DNA from: CAYMDP01 sp964389375
GTDB taxonomy: Bacteria; Bdellovibrionota; Bdellovibrionia; Bdellovibrionales; UBA1609
DNA: 24,816 nt
Direction of reading: 5' to 3'
NCBI GenBank assembly: GCA_964389375.1
Contig: CAYMDP010000042.1
Coordinates: 1-24,816, forward strand
Shown here: positions 14,709 through 22,741 of the stretch, in pieces
Layout of the letters: each line of letters begins with the position of its first letter
Position numbering within the stretch: the first letter of the stretch is position 1
Position numbers and translations under genes: made by a program
Notes under the pieces: generated by a model
What the model saw: only the letters and a program-made list of their open reading frames with translations
Databases searched by the model: none
What the model was told of the DNA's origin: nothing

Positions 14709-17012
14709 CTACTCAAAAGTCTGATCACTCGGTCGTAATATCAACTCGATCGAATCGGGGATGTGGGTGTCGGAGTTTGGTAACATATCAACTAACTCAT
14801 GGTGTTCGAGTCTATGAAAGACGCTGGCCTGGGGCCAATCAAAATCGCGCTCGGGGTATCGATCAGAGTAAGTTTTCATAAACTCAAGCCAGATCGGCAA
14901 GGCTCCAGAGGCTCCAGTTAATCCGTGGGGTGTGTTGTCGTCATAGCCGACCCAAACAATTGAAAGTATGTCGGGTGTGAAGCCCGCAAACCAGGCGTCT
15001 TTGCTGTCGCTTGTAGTTCCAGTTTTACCAGCGGCAGGGCGGGTAAAGCCCCAGGCTTTTGAAGACCTCGCCGTTCCCGACAGCAGCGCTTGCTTCATCA
15101 TTCCGACAAGGACGGCCGCAGTTTCTGGTGCCAGAACTTGTTCCGCGGAGTGTGAAGATAAAAATTGAACTTCGCCGTTAAGATCCGTGATGGAGCGAAT
15201 AAAATGGATTGGAAGAAAACTGCCCATGCGTCCCAATGTAGAGTAGGCTTGAGCGACCTCCCAGGGTCGCAGTTCGAAGGCGCCCAAAGACAAGGAGGGA
15301 AGGGGCTCTAAGGCGGACTCAATTCCCACTCGTTTTGAAAGCTCGACCACAGAATTTAAATCAATCTGAGTTGCAAGTCTTGCGGTCGGAACATTTAAAG
15401 ATTCTTTAAGTGCGTAAAATAAAGGAATTGGTCCGACGTACTTATTGTCATAATTTTTTGGCTGCCAAACTTGACCTTGATAGCGATAGGTAAAAGGCGA
15501 ATCATCTAAAAGAGTCAGAGGAGAATAGGCCTTCCCATCCGGAGTTAAAGACTCAAGAGCCGTTAAAAAAACTAAGGGCTTCATGATGGATCCGACTTGT
15601 CTAAAGCTATCGGTGATTCGGTTAAACTGCGTTTGCTTAAACTCGCGCCCTCCGACCATGGCCAGAATTTGTGCTGTTTTTAAATCCACAGCAATCATCG
15701 AAGCCTGAAGCATATGCCCTTTGGCTTTAAGCTCGGTGACTTTTTTAAACTGAGTTTCTAGACGAGAGATTCCATGAGACAAACTTTTTTGCGCACTTTC
15801 TTGAGCGTCCACATTCATGGTCGTAAAAACTTTTAAACCGTTTTCTTCCGAGAGCTGAAGCTCTTTCACTTTTCGATTAATGGCCTGAACCATATAAGGT
15901 GCCGGATCCGACAGCAGCACAGGGGGGCGCTTGGGCAGGGGAGTTTCATTGGCCCGTTTTTCTTCTTCTTCACTGATCATTCCGAGGTCGAACATTTTTT
16001 TAAGAACAAAACGTCTGCGTCCTTCTGCGGCTTCTTGTTTGGTAAAGGGGCTGTACCGCCCCGGGCTATTGATGATCGCGGCAAGAAGCGCACATTCACT
16101 TAAATTCAAGTCTTCGATATTTTTTGCGAAGTAATGCCTAGAAGCTGCAGAAAATCCACGAACTTGAAAAGGTCCATTTTGCCCCAGGTAAATCACGTTT
16201 AAATAGTTTTGTAGGATTTCATCTTTCGAAACCCGAAGCTCTAAAAGTACCGACATAAACTGTTCAGTAATTTTTCGCCGAAGTGTTTTCTCGGGACTTA
16301 AAAAATAGTTTTTAACAAGCTGTTGAGTCAGGGTGCTGCCGCCCTCGGCCCAGCGTCCCTTAGTTAGGTTTCTAAAGGCTGCCCGCAAAGTGCCAGTGAC
16401 ACTGACGCCGGAGTGTTCTAAAAACGCTTCGTCTTCGACGGCCGTTATCGATTGCAAGCATTGAAGAGGAACTTGGCCCAAATCTAAAATGTGACGAAGG
16501 ATAGGCTCGCCCCCGTAATATTGCGCAAATAAAATCGGCGGTAGGCTGAGTTGATCCGCCGGACTTAAATCTTCGCCTTTAAAAAGAGCCAAAACTCTTT
16601 GATTCGCCCCAACCGCAACTAACTGGGGGACTTCGTCAATTTCGACAGATTGTCTGGGGATAAAATAAAGGCAAAACTGCAGATCTTCGTAATAGGTATT
16701 GCTAAGGCGCGAGAGGCAGGTCTCGGTATCAAGAAAAGAAAAGTCCCCCGGTCTTAAACTTGCACCGGGTCCGAGTTCTTTCATCTCTGCAGCGAGTAAT
16801 TTTCTTTGTAAGACGCCGCGTTCAGCTTTAAGGCCTTGCCGCAAAGTTTCTGGCGCGGAATACATTTCGATAGGTGGCAAAAACCAACCCTTTTGAAGCC
16901 TCTGCCGGATTTGTTGATCCAAGCGAACAGTCCATAACAGCAATAGAACAAGGGAAAGACCAAGCAATGCAGAAGAGCTTATAAGAAAAACTTTAAGGCG
17001 GGATTGGGCCAT
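14709..17012 (-). CDS. mrcB: PBP1B-type bifunctional peptidoglycan glycosyltransferase/transpeptidase
   Basis: The 767-residue class A PBP has a short cytoplasmic N-terminus, one membrane anchor (about 8-29), and a UB2H-like region (about 50-150, with SLRPGDFSF). A GT51 domain follows: EDEAFLEH (catalytic E193), GGSTLTQQ (224-231), RRKITE and KDEILQNYLN. The penicillin-binding transpeptidase domain has SIMK (S475, K478), SLN (538-540) and KTGTT (663-667). All catalytic residues of both activities are present. It polymerises lipid II glycan chains and crosslinks them in the periplasm. The UB2H-like segment places it with PBP1B rather than PBP1A. The start ATG lacks a strong ribosome site. Only 40 bp separate it from the divergent DUF507 unit, so the two promoters must overlap. 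Confidence 0.95.
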   Translation of the reverse strand: MAQSRLKVFLISSSALLGLSLVLLLLWTVRLDQQIRQRLQKGWFLPPIEMYSAPETLRQGLKAERGVLQRKLLAAEMKELGPGASLRPGDFSFLDTETCLSRLSNTYYEDLQFCLYFIPRQSVEIDEVPQLVAVGANQRVLALFKGEDLSPADQLSLPPILFAQYYGGEPILRHILDLGQVPLQCLQSITAVEDEAFLEHSGVSVTGTLRAAFRNLTKGRWAEGGSTLTQQLVKNYFLSPEKTLRRKITEQFMSVLLELRVSKDEILQNYLNVIYLGQNGPFQVRGFSAASRHYFAKNIEDLNLSECALLAAIINSPGRYSPFTKQEAAEGRRRFVLKKMFDLGMISEEEEKRANETPLPKRPPVLLSDPAPYMVQAINRKVKELQLSEENGLKVFTTMNVDAQESAQKSLSHGISRLETQFKKVTELKAKGHMLQASMIAVDLKTAQILAMVGGREFKQTQFNRITDSFRQVGSIMKPLVFLTALESLTPDGKAYSPLTLLDDSPFTYRYQGQVWQPKNYDNKYVGPIPLFYALKESLNVPTARLATQIDLNSVVELSKRVGIESALEPLPSLSLGAFELRPWEVAQAYSTLGRMGSFLPIHFIRSITDLNGEVQFLSSHSAEQVLAPETAAVLVGMMKQALLSGTARSSKAWGFTRPAAGKTGTTSDSKDAWFAGFTPDILSIVWVGYDDNTPHGLTGASGALPIWLEFMKTYSDRYPERDFDWPQASVFHRLEHHELVDMLPNSDTHIPDSIELILRPSDQTFE

Positions 17013-17052
17013 CGCGCTTGACTTTAATCCCCCACTCTCGTTTAGTCAAAGT

Positions 17053-17331
17053 ATGAGAATGACTGATAAGCAGATGCAAAAAGTTGCACAGATGATCATC
17101 GAAGAGATGAAGGCCCATAACGTGATCATCTTCAAAGAAAAAGAAGAGGCCGTGATCAAAAAAGCCTTTGAAATCATAAAAGCTGATTTTCAAAGAGAGG
17201 CAGCGCTGGATAGTGAAGTCCATAAGATGATGGATGATCTTGAGCGCAAGAATGCCGGTGAGTTTCAGCGTTATAAAATGTTTCCGTTGCTAAAAAAGAA
17301 GTTGGCCAAAGATAAGGGGATTATTCTGTGA
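17053..17331 (+). CDS. DUF507 family protein (first of a tandem pair)
   Basis: The 92-residue, highly charged, helical cytoplasmic protein starts MRMTDKQMQKVAQMI and carries the (Met/Ile)-rich N-terminal helix and LKKKLAKDKGIIL end typical of DUF507 members. DUF507 genes in delta-proteobacteria and Bdellovibrio often occur as adjacent pairs; no biochemical role is known to me. No clear ribosome site precedes the ATG and the 5' leader can be at most 40 nt, so the mRNA may be leaderless or short-leadered. Its stop overlaps the start of the next gene by 4 bp (GTGA). Confidence 0.85.
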   Translation: MRMTDKQMQKVAQMIIEEMKAHNVIIFKEKEEAVIKKAFEIIKADFQREAALDSEVHKMMDDLERKNAGEFQRYKMFPLLKKKLAKDKGIIL

Positions 17332-17603
17332 TTCTTTCCGAAGACAGACAGTCGCATTTAGCTCATTTGGTGGCCGATGGAATCTGGAACGATGACTTGG
17401 TCGATTACGTGGACGAAGATCAAGCCGTTCGCGTGGCAAAAAAGGCCGTTAGCCGTTTTGTGAGCGATTTTGAGGACATTGACAAGAGAGTCCAAGAAAA
17501 GATAGCTTCCCTCAAACGAGGAGTGACTGAAGGCAGCCCAGAGTGGGATGTGATGTACTCCAAGTATATTGAAGAGGAGATGCTTCGTCGTGGCGCAAAA
17601 TAA
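17328..17603 (+). CDS. DUF507 family protein (second of a tandem pair)
   Basis: It begins with GTG overlapping the stop of the first DUF507 gene by 4 bp; the upstream AAGGGGA acts as ribosome site. The 91 residues match the DUF507 pattern well: ILSEDRQSHLAHLVADGIW, a helical middle, and SPEWDVMYSKYIEEEMLRRG at the end. It is cytoplasmic, with no signal or membrane segment. Overlap with both neighbours implies tight stoichiometric expression of the pair and the GroES-like protein. The two DUF507 proteins may form a heteromer, which is an inference from the overlap. Confidence 0.9.
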   Translation: MILSEDRQSHLAHLVADGIWNDDLVDYVDEDQAVRVAKKAVSRFVSDFEDIDKRVQEKIASLKRGVTEGSPEWDVMYSKYIEEEMLRRGAK

Positions 17604-18117
17604 AAAGAAAGCAAAGAAATCGGGTCCCGCAAAGAAGACGGCTAAATCAAAAACCAAAGCTCTTAAGTCTAAGGCCGTAAAAGCGAAATCTAGTCCAAAA
17701 GTTACGACAAAACCAAAAAAGCTAAGCTCTAAAGCTACTCCAAAGGCCGCTTCGAAAAAGATCACAAAATCAATTCCGGCAGTAAAAGCAAAGACAGAAC
17801 TTGCGCCGAAGTCTTCTAAAACCAAGATTTCTTTTCGGCCAACAGAAGATCGTCTTGTGGTGATTGTTGAAGGAACTAGCGATCGCACTCCGGGTGGCCT
17901 TTATATCCCAGGCAATGCAGAATCAAGACCGATGCAGGGCAAAGTGATGTCTGCGGGCCAAGGAAAGCGAAATAAAAAAGGACAAATTCGACCTCTTGAT
18001 GTGAAAGTCGGAGACCGCGTGGTTTTTGCTCAGTTCGCTGGTGTTAAGGCCGAGATCAGTGGCGAAGAAGTTCTGCTTCTTCGAGAAGAAGAAATCTTGG
18101 GCGTTCTTAATTCTTAA
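17590..18117 (+). CDS. GroES-like co-chaperonin with long lysine/alanine-rich N-terminal tail
   Basis: The GTG at 17590 (GAGGAG 10 bases upstream) gives 175 residues; the frame is open 7 codons further upstream. The start overlaps the DUF507 gene by 14 bp. Residues 80-175 are a complete Cpn10 domain: RPTEDRLVVIVEG, a mobile loop (94-113) with GGLYIP in place of GroES GGIVL, then GKVMSAGQG, PLDVKVGDRVVF, GEEVLLLREEEILGVL. Ordinary GroES is about 96 residues, so the domain is full length. Residues 1-79 are almost entirely Lys, Ala, Ser, Thr and Pro, like histone H1 or bacterial HU tails, and are probably disordered and nucleic-acid or membrane-surface binding. No groEL lies beside it, so this is likely a second, specialised Cpn10 paralogue. 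A strong hairpin follows. Confidence 0.9.
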   Translation: MAQNKKKAKKSGPAKKTAKSKTKALKSKAVKAKSSPKVTTKPKKLSSKATPKAASKKITKSIPAVKAKTELAPKSSKTKISFRPTEDRLVVIVEGTSDRTPGGLYIPGNAESRPMQGKVMSAGQGKRNKKGQIRPLDVKVGDRVVFAQFAGVKAEISGEEVLLLREEEILGVLNS

Positions 18118-18151
18118 TTCGCTGAAAAAATAAGCACATTTGAATCTATCC

Positions 18152-18177
18152 AATGACTCGACGATGGTCGGGTCATT
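18152..18177 (+). terminator. Hairpin terminator after the DUF507/GroES unit
   Basis: An 11-bp stem (arms 18152-18162 and 18167-18177, one G-T pair) with loop GATG lies 35 bp after the GroES-like stop. It is followed by a short T-rich stretch (TTGTAT). The stem is strong but the T tract weak, so termination may be partial. Confidence 0.65.
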
Positions 18178-18190
18178 TGTATATTGCAAC

Positions 18191-18204
18191 CTATGGCACC
18201 ATAG
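18191..18204. promoter_or_regulatory. Small operator-like dyad upstream of the outer-membrane protein gene
   Basis: CTATGG-CA-CCATAG is a perfect 6-bp inverted repeat with a 2-base centre, about 65 bp before the barrel start codon. Its size and position suit a repressor or activator half-site pair, but 14-bp symmetry can arise by chance. Confidence 0.3.
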
Positions 18205-18268
18205 TGTTTTCATTGACTGAAGTCCGGCTAATGTTAGGCTGAGGCAACTCTTAATCTAGAGGTCTGAG

Positions 18269-19717
18269 ATGAAAAAATCCTTCGTGTTTTCAAATGTTTT
18301 AAGTGCACTTGTGGGCGCTCTTGTTCTTTTGCCCCAATTGTCCCATGCGGATTTGGAGTGGTCGGGAGTTTATCGCTTCGAAGCCAACTCGATAATGGTG
18401 CCGGGACTGAGTGGCTCAACACCGAAGAAAGAATACGGACTTCATCACCTGGTCTTAAGGCCTAAGATTGTCGCCTCCGATGGGTTAACGATTCATTCTC
18501 AGTTTCATGTATTCAATGAAAACAGTGGTAACGAAATTTACGGTCCTTCTCAGCTGGGTCAAACTTTTGGGACTCGCGGATTTAACGGAACACAGACAAC
18601 TCGCTCGACAAACACGATGGCCGAAAACCAAGCGATGGAATCTTTTTTAGTTTCTGAGCTGTACATCACCTTGGCTCAAGAATTTGGATCCTTGATTGTC
18701 GGACGAGCTCCGCTTCAGTTTGGACTGGGCATGACTCATAATGCGGGTAAAGGTCTATTTGATCATTGGTTCGATACCAGAGATCTAGTTGGTTACAAAA
18801 TGGTGATGGGAAATATGTTTTTTCTTCCCATGTACGGCAAGGTTAAAGAAGGCGCATTTAATCGTGGCGACGAAATCAATGATTTGATGCTTCAGTTTCA
18901 GTATGAAAATCCTGAGTCTGATCTGGAGTTAGGATTTTTCTATCAAAAACGAAGTGCGGATGATCCCTCCAATGACACTCCAGTGTTCTCGGGAACTGTT
19001 CCCGGAGGAGTGGGGGGAACTGGGGCGCAAAGAGGCGGCGGCATGAATATGACGATGTATAACCTCTACGCGCTAAAAGATAATTCGAAGTTTCGCTTCG
19101 GTGCAGAAGTCTCTTTTATGGACGGAGAGTCCGGAGTTTTAACTGCCACCAGCGAAAAGGTAAAGTTTAACGGCTTTGCTGCAGCAACTGAATTTGAATA
19201 TCGACCTGAAGCAGGCAAGTGGAAGTATGGATTGAAGGGTGGATATGCAACTGGAGATGATCCAAGCACAGATAACACCTTCGAAGGTTATGCGATGGAC
19301 AGAAACTATGACGTCGCCTTTTTAATGTTTAATCATCCTCTTGGACAGACAGATCTTCTGCGCTCTGGATTTTGGGGTGGTGGACCGGGAACAGACATCG
19401 GATCAACCGCTGATACCGAAGTCATCAGTAACGTTTTGTATCTTTCCCCCTATGCGAAATACCAATGGTCGGATAAGCTTTTTGTTAACGGCTCTTTGAC
19501 AACCGGTTGGTTAAACGTCGAGCCTGTGGTTGGAACTGATGTCAAAAAGGATTTAGGTTTTGAGTTGGATCTAGCTTTAAGCTTCGAGCCTCGCAAGGGA
19601 GTGCGATGGATTAACGAAGTTGGTCTTTTGTTTCCAGGGGCTGCCTTTAAGGCGGGTGGAACATTTGAGGCCGCATTTGCATATGGGTTAACAAGTAAAG
19701 CTGCCATTAGCTTTTAG
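18269..19717 (+). CDS. Outer-membrane beta-barrel (porin-like) protein
   Basis: The 482-residue product has a Sec signal peptide (about 1-27, ending SHA) followed by alternating hydrophobic/polar strands throughout (for example LEWSGVYRFEANS, LTIHSQFHVFNEN, FRFGAEVSFMDG, KWKYGLKGGYATGD). The C-terminal residue is Phe in AAISF, the typical recognition end for barrel assembly. Gly-rich loops (about 240-255, GTVPGGVGGTGAQRGGG) would face outside. I infer a trimeric- or monomeric-porin-like channel of around 16-18 strands; the specific substrate family is not clear. The ribosome site is GAGGTCTGAG before the ATG. It is a single-gene unit with its own terminator. Confidence 0.8.
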   Translation: MKKSFVFSNVLSALVGALVLLPQLSHADLEWSGVYRFEANSIMVPGLSGSTPKKEYGLHHLVLRPKIVASDGLTIHSQFHVFNENSGNEIYGPSQLGQTFGTRGFNGTQTTRSTNTMAENQAMESFLVSELYITLAQEFGSLIVGRAPLQFGLGMTHNAGKGLFDHWFDTRDLVGYKMVMGNMFFLPMYGKVKEGAFNRGDEINDLMLQFQYENPESDLELGFFYQKRSADDPSNDTPVFSGTVPGGVGGTGAQRGGGMNMTMYNLYALKDNSKFRFGAEVSFMDGESGVLTATSEKVKFNGFAAATEFEYRPEAGKWKYGLKGGYATGDDPSTDNTFEGYAMDRNYDVAFLMFNHPLGQTDLLRSGFWGGGPGTDIGSTADTEVISNVLYLSPYAKYQWSDKLFVNGSLTTGWLNVEPVVGTDVKKDLGFELDLALSFEPRKGVRWINEVGLLFPGAAFKAGGTFEAAFAYGLTSKAAISF

Positions 19718-19792
19718 AAATCTTATTAGTGAGCATCTTGTCCGACATCTTTGAAAACATCATGAACTCGACAAGCTGTGGTGGTGGCAAGG

Positions 19793-19818
19793 CCCAGGGG
19801 GAAACCCCTGGGTTTTTT
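19793..19818 (+). terminator. Intrinsic terminator after the outer-membrane protein gene
   Basis: A perfect 8-bp GC-rich stem CCCAGGGG/CCCCTGGG with a GAAA tetraloop is followed by six T residues (19813-19818). This is a textbook Rho-independent terminator, ending transcription 75 bp after the barrel stop and just 2 bp before the long palindrome. Confidence 0.95.
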
Positions 19819-19820
19819 CT

Positions 19821-19918
19821 TGAGGTAACAGTTCCCTTTTCCCGTCAAGACGCATCAAAAACTTCATGGGAATGAAGTTTTTGATGCGTCTTGACGGGAA
19901 AAGGGAACTGTTACCTCA
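19821..19918. repeat. Perfect 47-bp inverted repeat with 4-nt loop
   Basis: Left arm 19821-19867 and right arm 19872-19918 are exact reverse complements with no mismatch, separated by GGGA. It begins 2 bp after an intrinsic terminator and its right arm runs into the next open frame. Such a long, perfect, near-loopless palindrome is far beyond terminator size; it points to a recent inverted duplication (template switching), a mobile palindromic element, or an assembly artefact. Confidence 0.97.
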
Positions 19919-20717
19919 GAGGAATGGTGTCGGTATTAAAAACAAAAATTTTGATTCAGACAGAAAAAATAGTTTCGCGGCGGTTTTACGCGCCTATGTT
20001 TTTTCGTTCATCTTCATTCTTTTGTCTGCTCCGGTTTTGAGTGCTGCGACCGAGAGAAAATACACAAACTTTCGGCCCTTTATTCCCGAAAAAAAAGATT
20101 ATATGACCGAGATCGGTGCGATGTGGGAAAAACAAAGTCAGTATTGGATGGCGGCGGGTCTTGGCTGGCACATTGGTCCTTGTATCTTTAGTAAAAGCCA
20201 AACCTGTCAGCAGTATATTGATCTTCTTGGGGGAGCTGCGGGCCGAGAGGGTTTAACAACCGGTCTGATCATGGCGGGGCCCCGCTGGCAGTTCGTTAGT
20301 TTTCCAAAAACCTATTCTCCTTTTGTTCGTGTTCTTGGTGGAGTTATGAGTCTTCGTGATGATGAGCGGGATAAGCAGATTTTTGCGGCGGCTCTTGGAA
20401 TTGGAACTGTTGTGTCTGTCCATGAGCGCGTGGATCTTAAGTTCGAACTTCGTAGCGGTCATGGCGATCGGGCCTGGGTGCAAGGCTTTGTGGGGCTTAA
20501 TTTTAAAATGGAGAAGTGGCTGGATTACTTTTCTCAGCGTCTGATAGATTTAGGCTACGGTACTTTAAAAGCGACGGGCTCGGCATTTCAGGATGGTATG
20601 AAGGCCTCTGGTGCGGTGATGGATGAGGTCGTTGGAAAACCCATGAAAAAAGCAGCGGACCTGCTATCTGGTGAAGATTCACAAGAAGAGCAGGTCCAAG
20701 AAAAGCCTAAGGATTAA
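19866..20717 (+). CDS. Exported protein of unknown function, start codon inside a palindrome
   Basis: The frame is open for 283 residues. All possible starts (ATG at 19866, 19872 and 19884) lie within the palindrome, and no in-frame ATG, GTG or TTG follows before the hydrophobic segment, so the true start is uncertain. About 40-45 residues precede a signal-like segment (VLRAYVFSFIFILLSAPVLSA), which is unusually far from the N-terminus and suggests the original 5' end was altered. The mature part is strand-rich (YWMAAGLGWHIGP, FVRVLGGVMSLRDD, WVQGFVGLNFKME), like a small barrel, followed by a helical, charged C-terminus (SGEDSQEEQVQEKPKD). No family recognised. It is convergent with the coiled-coil gene, with 7 bp between the stops. 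Confidence 0.75.
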   Translation: MGMKFLMRLDGKRELLPQRNGVGIKNKNFDSDRKNSFAAVLRAYVFSFIFILLSAPVLSAATERKYTNFRPFIPEKKDYMTEIGAMWEKQSQYWMAAGLGWHIGPCIFSKSQTCQQYIDLLGGAAGREGLTTGLIMAGPRWQFVSFPKTYSPFVRVLGGVMSLRDDERDKQIFAAALGIGTVVSVHERVDLKFELRSGHGDRAWVQGFVGLNFKMEKWLDYFSQRLIDLGYGTLKATGSAFQDGMKASGAVMDEVVGKPMKKAADLLSGEDSQEEQVQEKPKD

Positions 20718-20724
20718 GTGAACT

Positions 20725-22155
20725 TTAGTTAACCGCAGTTCCAACAACCGGAACTCGGCTGCCGCTTTGAATTGGCGGTGGTGGAGTTTGTCCAAGCACT
20801 CCGGTTCGTGTGCGAGAATCATATGTTGGAAGACCTAATTGCTGAGTCTGGTTCAAGTTTCCACCGCGAAGTGTGTCGAACTCAGTTTGGGTCGTTACAA
20901 GGCCAGTGCCATTTCCGCGAGCGATTCTGTACTGAACATCAAGGTGAAGATCCTCAAGATTTTTTCGGCTCTCTCCAACTAGTGAAGAGGATCCAAACAA
21001 GACAGAGCCTTCGGCGGTGAATTTATTCTGGAAGTATGCATATGTGTCGCCTAAGGTTGCATCGGCTTGGCCCATTTGAGCAAGTTGAGTGGCTCCGCGA
21101 AAGATATCGTTTTGAATAACTTGATTCAGCTGACCGATTTGGCTTTGGATCATAGTTTGCTGCATCGGAGAAGTCGCCATGGCCATCTGCTCTTGCAATC
21201 TGTTCATCTGGACCATGTAGCCGCTTCCTCTTTGAATCACACCAAGAGAGGCACGAATTTGCCCGTTTGATCCTAACTTTGTTTTTGCAACAGCCTCGAG
21301 CATTCCTTGACCTTGTTTACGATCTGCAGAATCAACTGAAGTCATTTTCTCTAAGATGTGTGGCTTGATTTCGGCGTTGTAAATTGCAGCCGCATCTTTT
21401 TGGTTTTTAGTGTTCTTCATGCGTTCTAAGTTACACGCGTATTTTTCGTCTCCAGTTAGAAGAACTTCTTTTTCATCAAGATCAGTATCAGATTGGATTA
21501 AACAAAGCTCGGCTCGCTTTTCGCGCTCTTCTTCAAGTTTTTCTTTACGAGCCTCTTCTTTTTCTTTCTTTTCTTCGTCTTTTACTTCGTCAACGATTTT
21601 AGCAATGTTGCCGGCATGAGATTTTTTTGCGAATTCGAAGATTTCTCTTTCAAGTTCAGAAAAAGATTTACCTTGAAAATCTTTGGCGTAAAAAGTACGT
21701 GTTTCTTCGCGATCTTTATCTACATCCTCTGCTGAAATTGCAGTTTTAACACTGACCTTATAGACAACCATTTGTTCTTTTTCGACAGGCTTCTTTTCAG
21801 CTGGAGCGGGTTGTGCAGCAAATGGATCTTCATTTTTTGGAGCTTCGGCCTGAGCTTTTTCAACCATCTCAGTGGATCGAATCACAAAAAGTCTTCCAGA
21901 AACTTCTGCCTCGTCTTTTTTAAGCTTTAATTTTTTTCCGTACTTTAATTCACAGCTTAAGGTGGCGCCGTTTCGATTCATTGTTGTGGCGTTTACTCCG
22001 GGGCAGCTTGATGAAGACTCTTGAGTTGATGAAAGCTGAGTCATTCCCCACTCTTTAGGTGTCGGATATAGCCAGGATACATTCAGGGCTAAAACTCCAA
22101 GAAGAACCAATGACAAAGGTCCGTGGGTTCGGTTGGCTAGGTTTAATGACTTCAT
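20725..22155 (-). CDS. Exported coiled-coil protein of unknown function
   Basis: The start is the ATG preceded by a near-ideal AAGGAGG; a longer frame extends 26 codons upstream without a site. The product is 476 residues with an N-terminal hydrophobic segment (about 14-30, LSLVLLGVLALNVSWLY) acting as signal or anchor. A Pro/Ala/Glu-rich linker (about 108-128) precedes a long, highly charged Lys/Glu stretch at about 185-220 (EEKKEKEEARKEKLEEEREK) that must form a helix or coiled coil. A Met/Gln-rich helical region (about 315-370, MNRLQEQMAMATSPMQQTM) and a Pro-rich end follow. Cysteines are few. No family recognised; the layout suggests a periplasmic structural or secretion-associated protein, an inference only. 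Confidence 0.8.
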   Translation of the reverse strand: MKSLNLANRTHGPLSLVLLGVLALNVSWLYPTPKEWGMTQLSSTQESSSSCPGVNATTMNRNGATLSCELKYGKKLKLKKDEAEVSGRLFVIRSTEMVEKAQAEAPKNEDPFAAQPAPAEKKPVEKEQMVVYKVSVKTAISAEDVDKDREETRTFYAKDFQGKSFSELEREIFEFAKKSHAGNIAKIVDEVKDEEKKEKEEARKEKLEEEREKRAELCLIQSDTDLDEKEVLLTGDEKYACNLERMKNTKNQKDAAAIYNAEIKPHILEKMTSVDSADRKQGQGMLEAVAKTKLGSNGQIRASLGVIQRGSGYMVQMNRLQEQMAMATSPMQQTMIQSQIGQLNQVIQNDIFRGATQLAQMGQADATLGDTYAYFQNKFTAEGSVLFGSSSLVGESRKNLEDLHLDVQYRIARGNGTGLVTTQTEFDTLRGGNLNQTQQLGLPTYDSRTRTGVLGQTPPPPIQSGSRVPVVGTAVN

Positions 22156-22741
22156 AACTTCCTCCTTAACGGGCGATCCAAAAAAGATCGACCTCTCAAG
22201 CCTTAGTACTCCAAGAAGCTGACCAGGGGCCAATTTTCGGTATATCTATATGAAATGATTAAATAAAATGCTTCCCACCCAGACTTTCCAGGAGTCAGGC
22301 CTCTGTGCAGGCTCAGTATCCATGGCGAGGCGACATCTACAAATTATGTGATTTCAATAACTTAGAATGGCAAGGACTTAGACAGTCCCAGCTGCCCATT
22401 TCCGGCCACTTCCTGGCATATTAGCTATCTATATGAACTAGCTGGATTTTTTTCTGCCCTCGGGCGCTTAATCTTTCTACACAGCCAAGCCTTGATCCTG
22501 CATCTTTCTTCCTGAATAGGGGGCTTTTTGTCGACACCAAAGTCGTTTTTGTAAGGGAGTCGCCATTATTTGAGCTTCTCGAGCTGGAGCCAAAGCTTAA
22601 AGTCTGCTGAAGCAAGGGCTGTATTGTGGGGCCCGCCGGTCGTACAGAAGATTTTAAGAGATTTAAATCATCTCTACGCCGCGTCTATTGCCCTGGGAAT
22701 TCAAAAAAGACTCCGAGACCTTGGGGTTCTTGTCTATATAT
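22156..22741 (+). other. About 585-bp divergent intergenic region without a convincing gene
   Basis: This lies between the coiled-coil gene and the lysine 2,3-aminomutase gene. Short open frames at 22421-22615 and 22570-22797 lack ribosome sites and recognisable protein features. It holds a 12-bp direct repeat TATCTATATGAA at 22243-22254 and 22426-22437, which could be a protein binding site, and a T-rich stretch around 22447-22453. It must carry both promoters; no riboswitch or RNA gene was recognised. Confidence 0.45.

Noticed and set aside
17358..17888. 176-codon minus-strand frame opposite the DUF507/GroES genes
   Set aside because: Its Phe/Ala/Leu-rich sequence is the antisense of Lys-rich codons; the plus-strand genes are clearly real.
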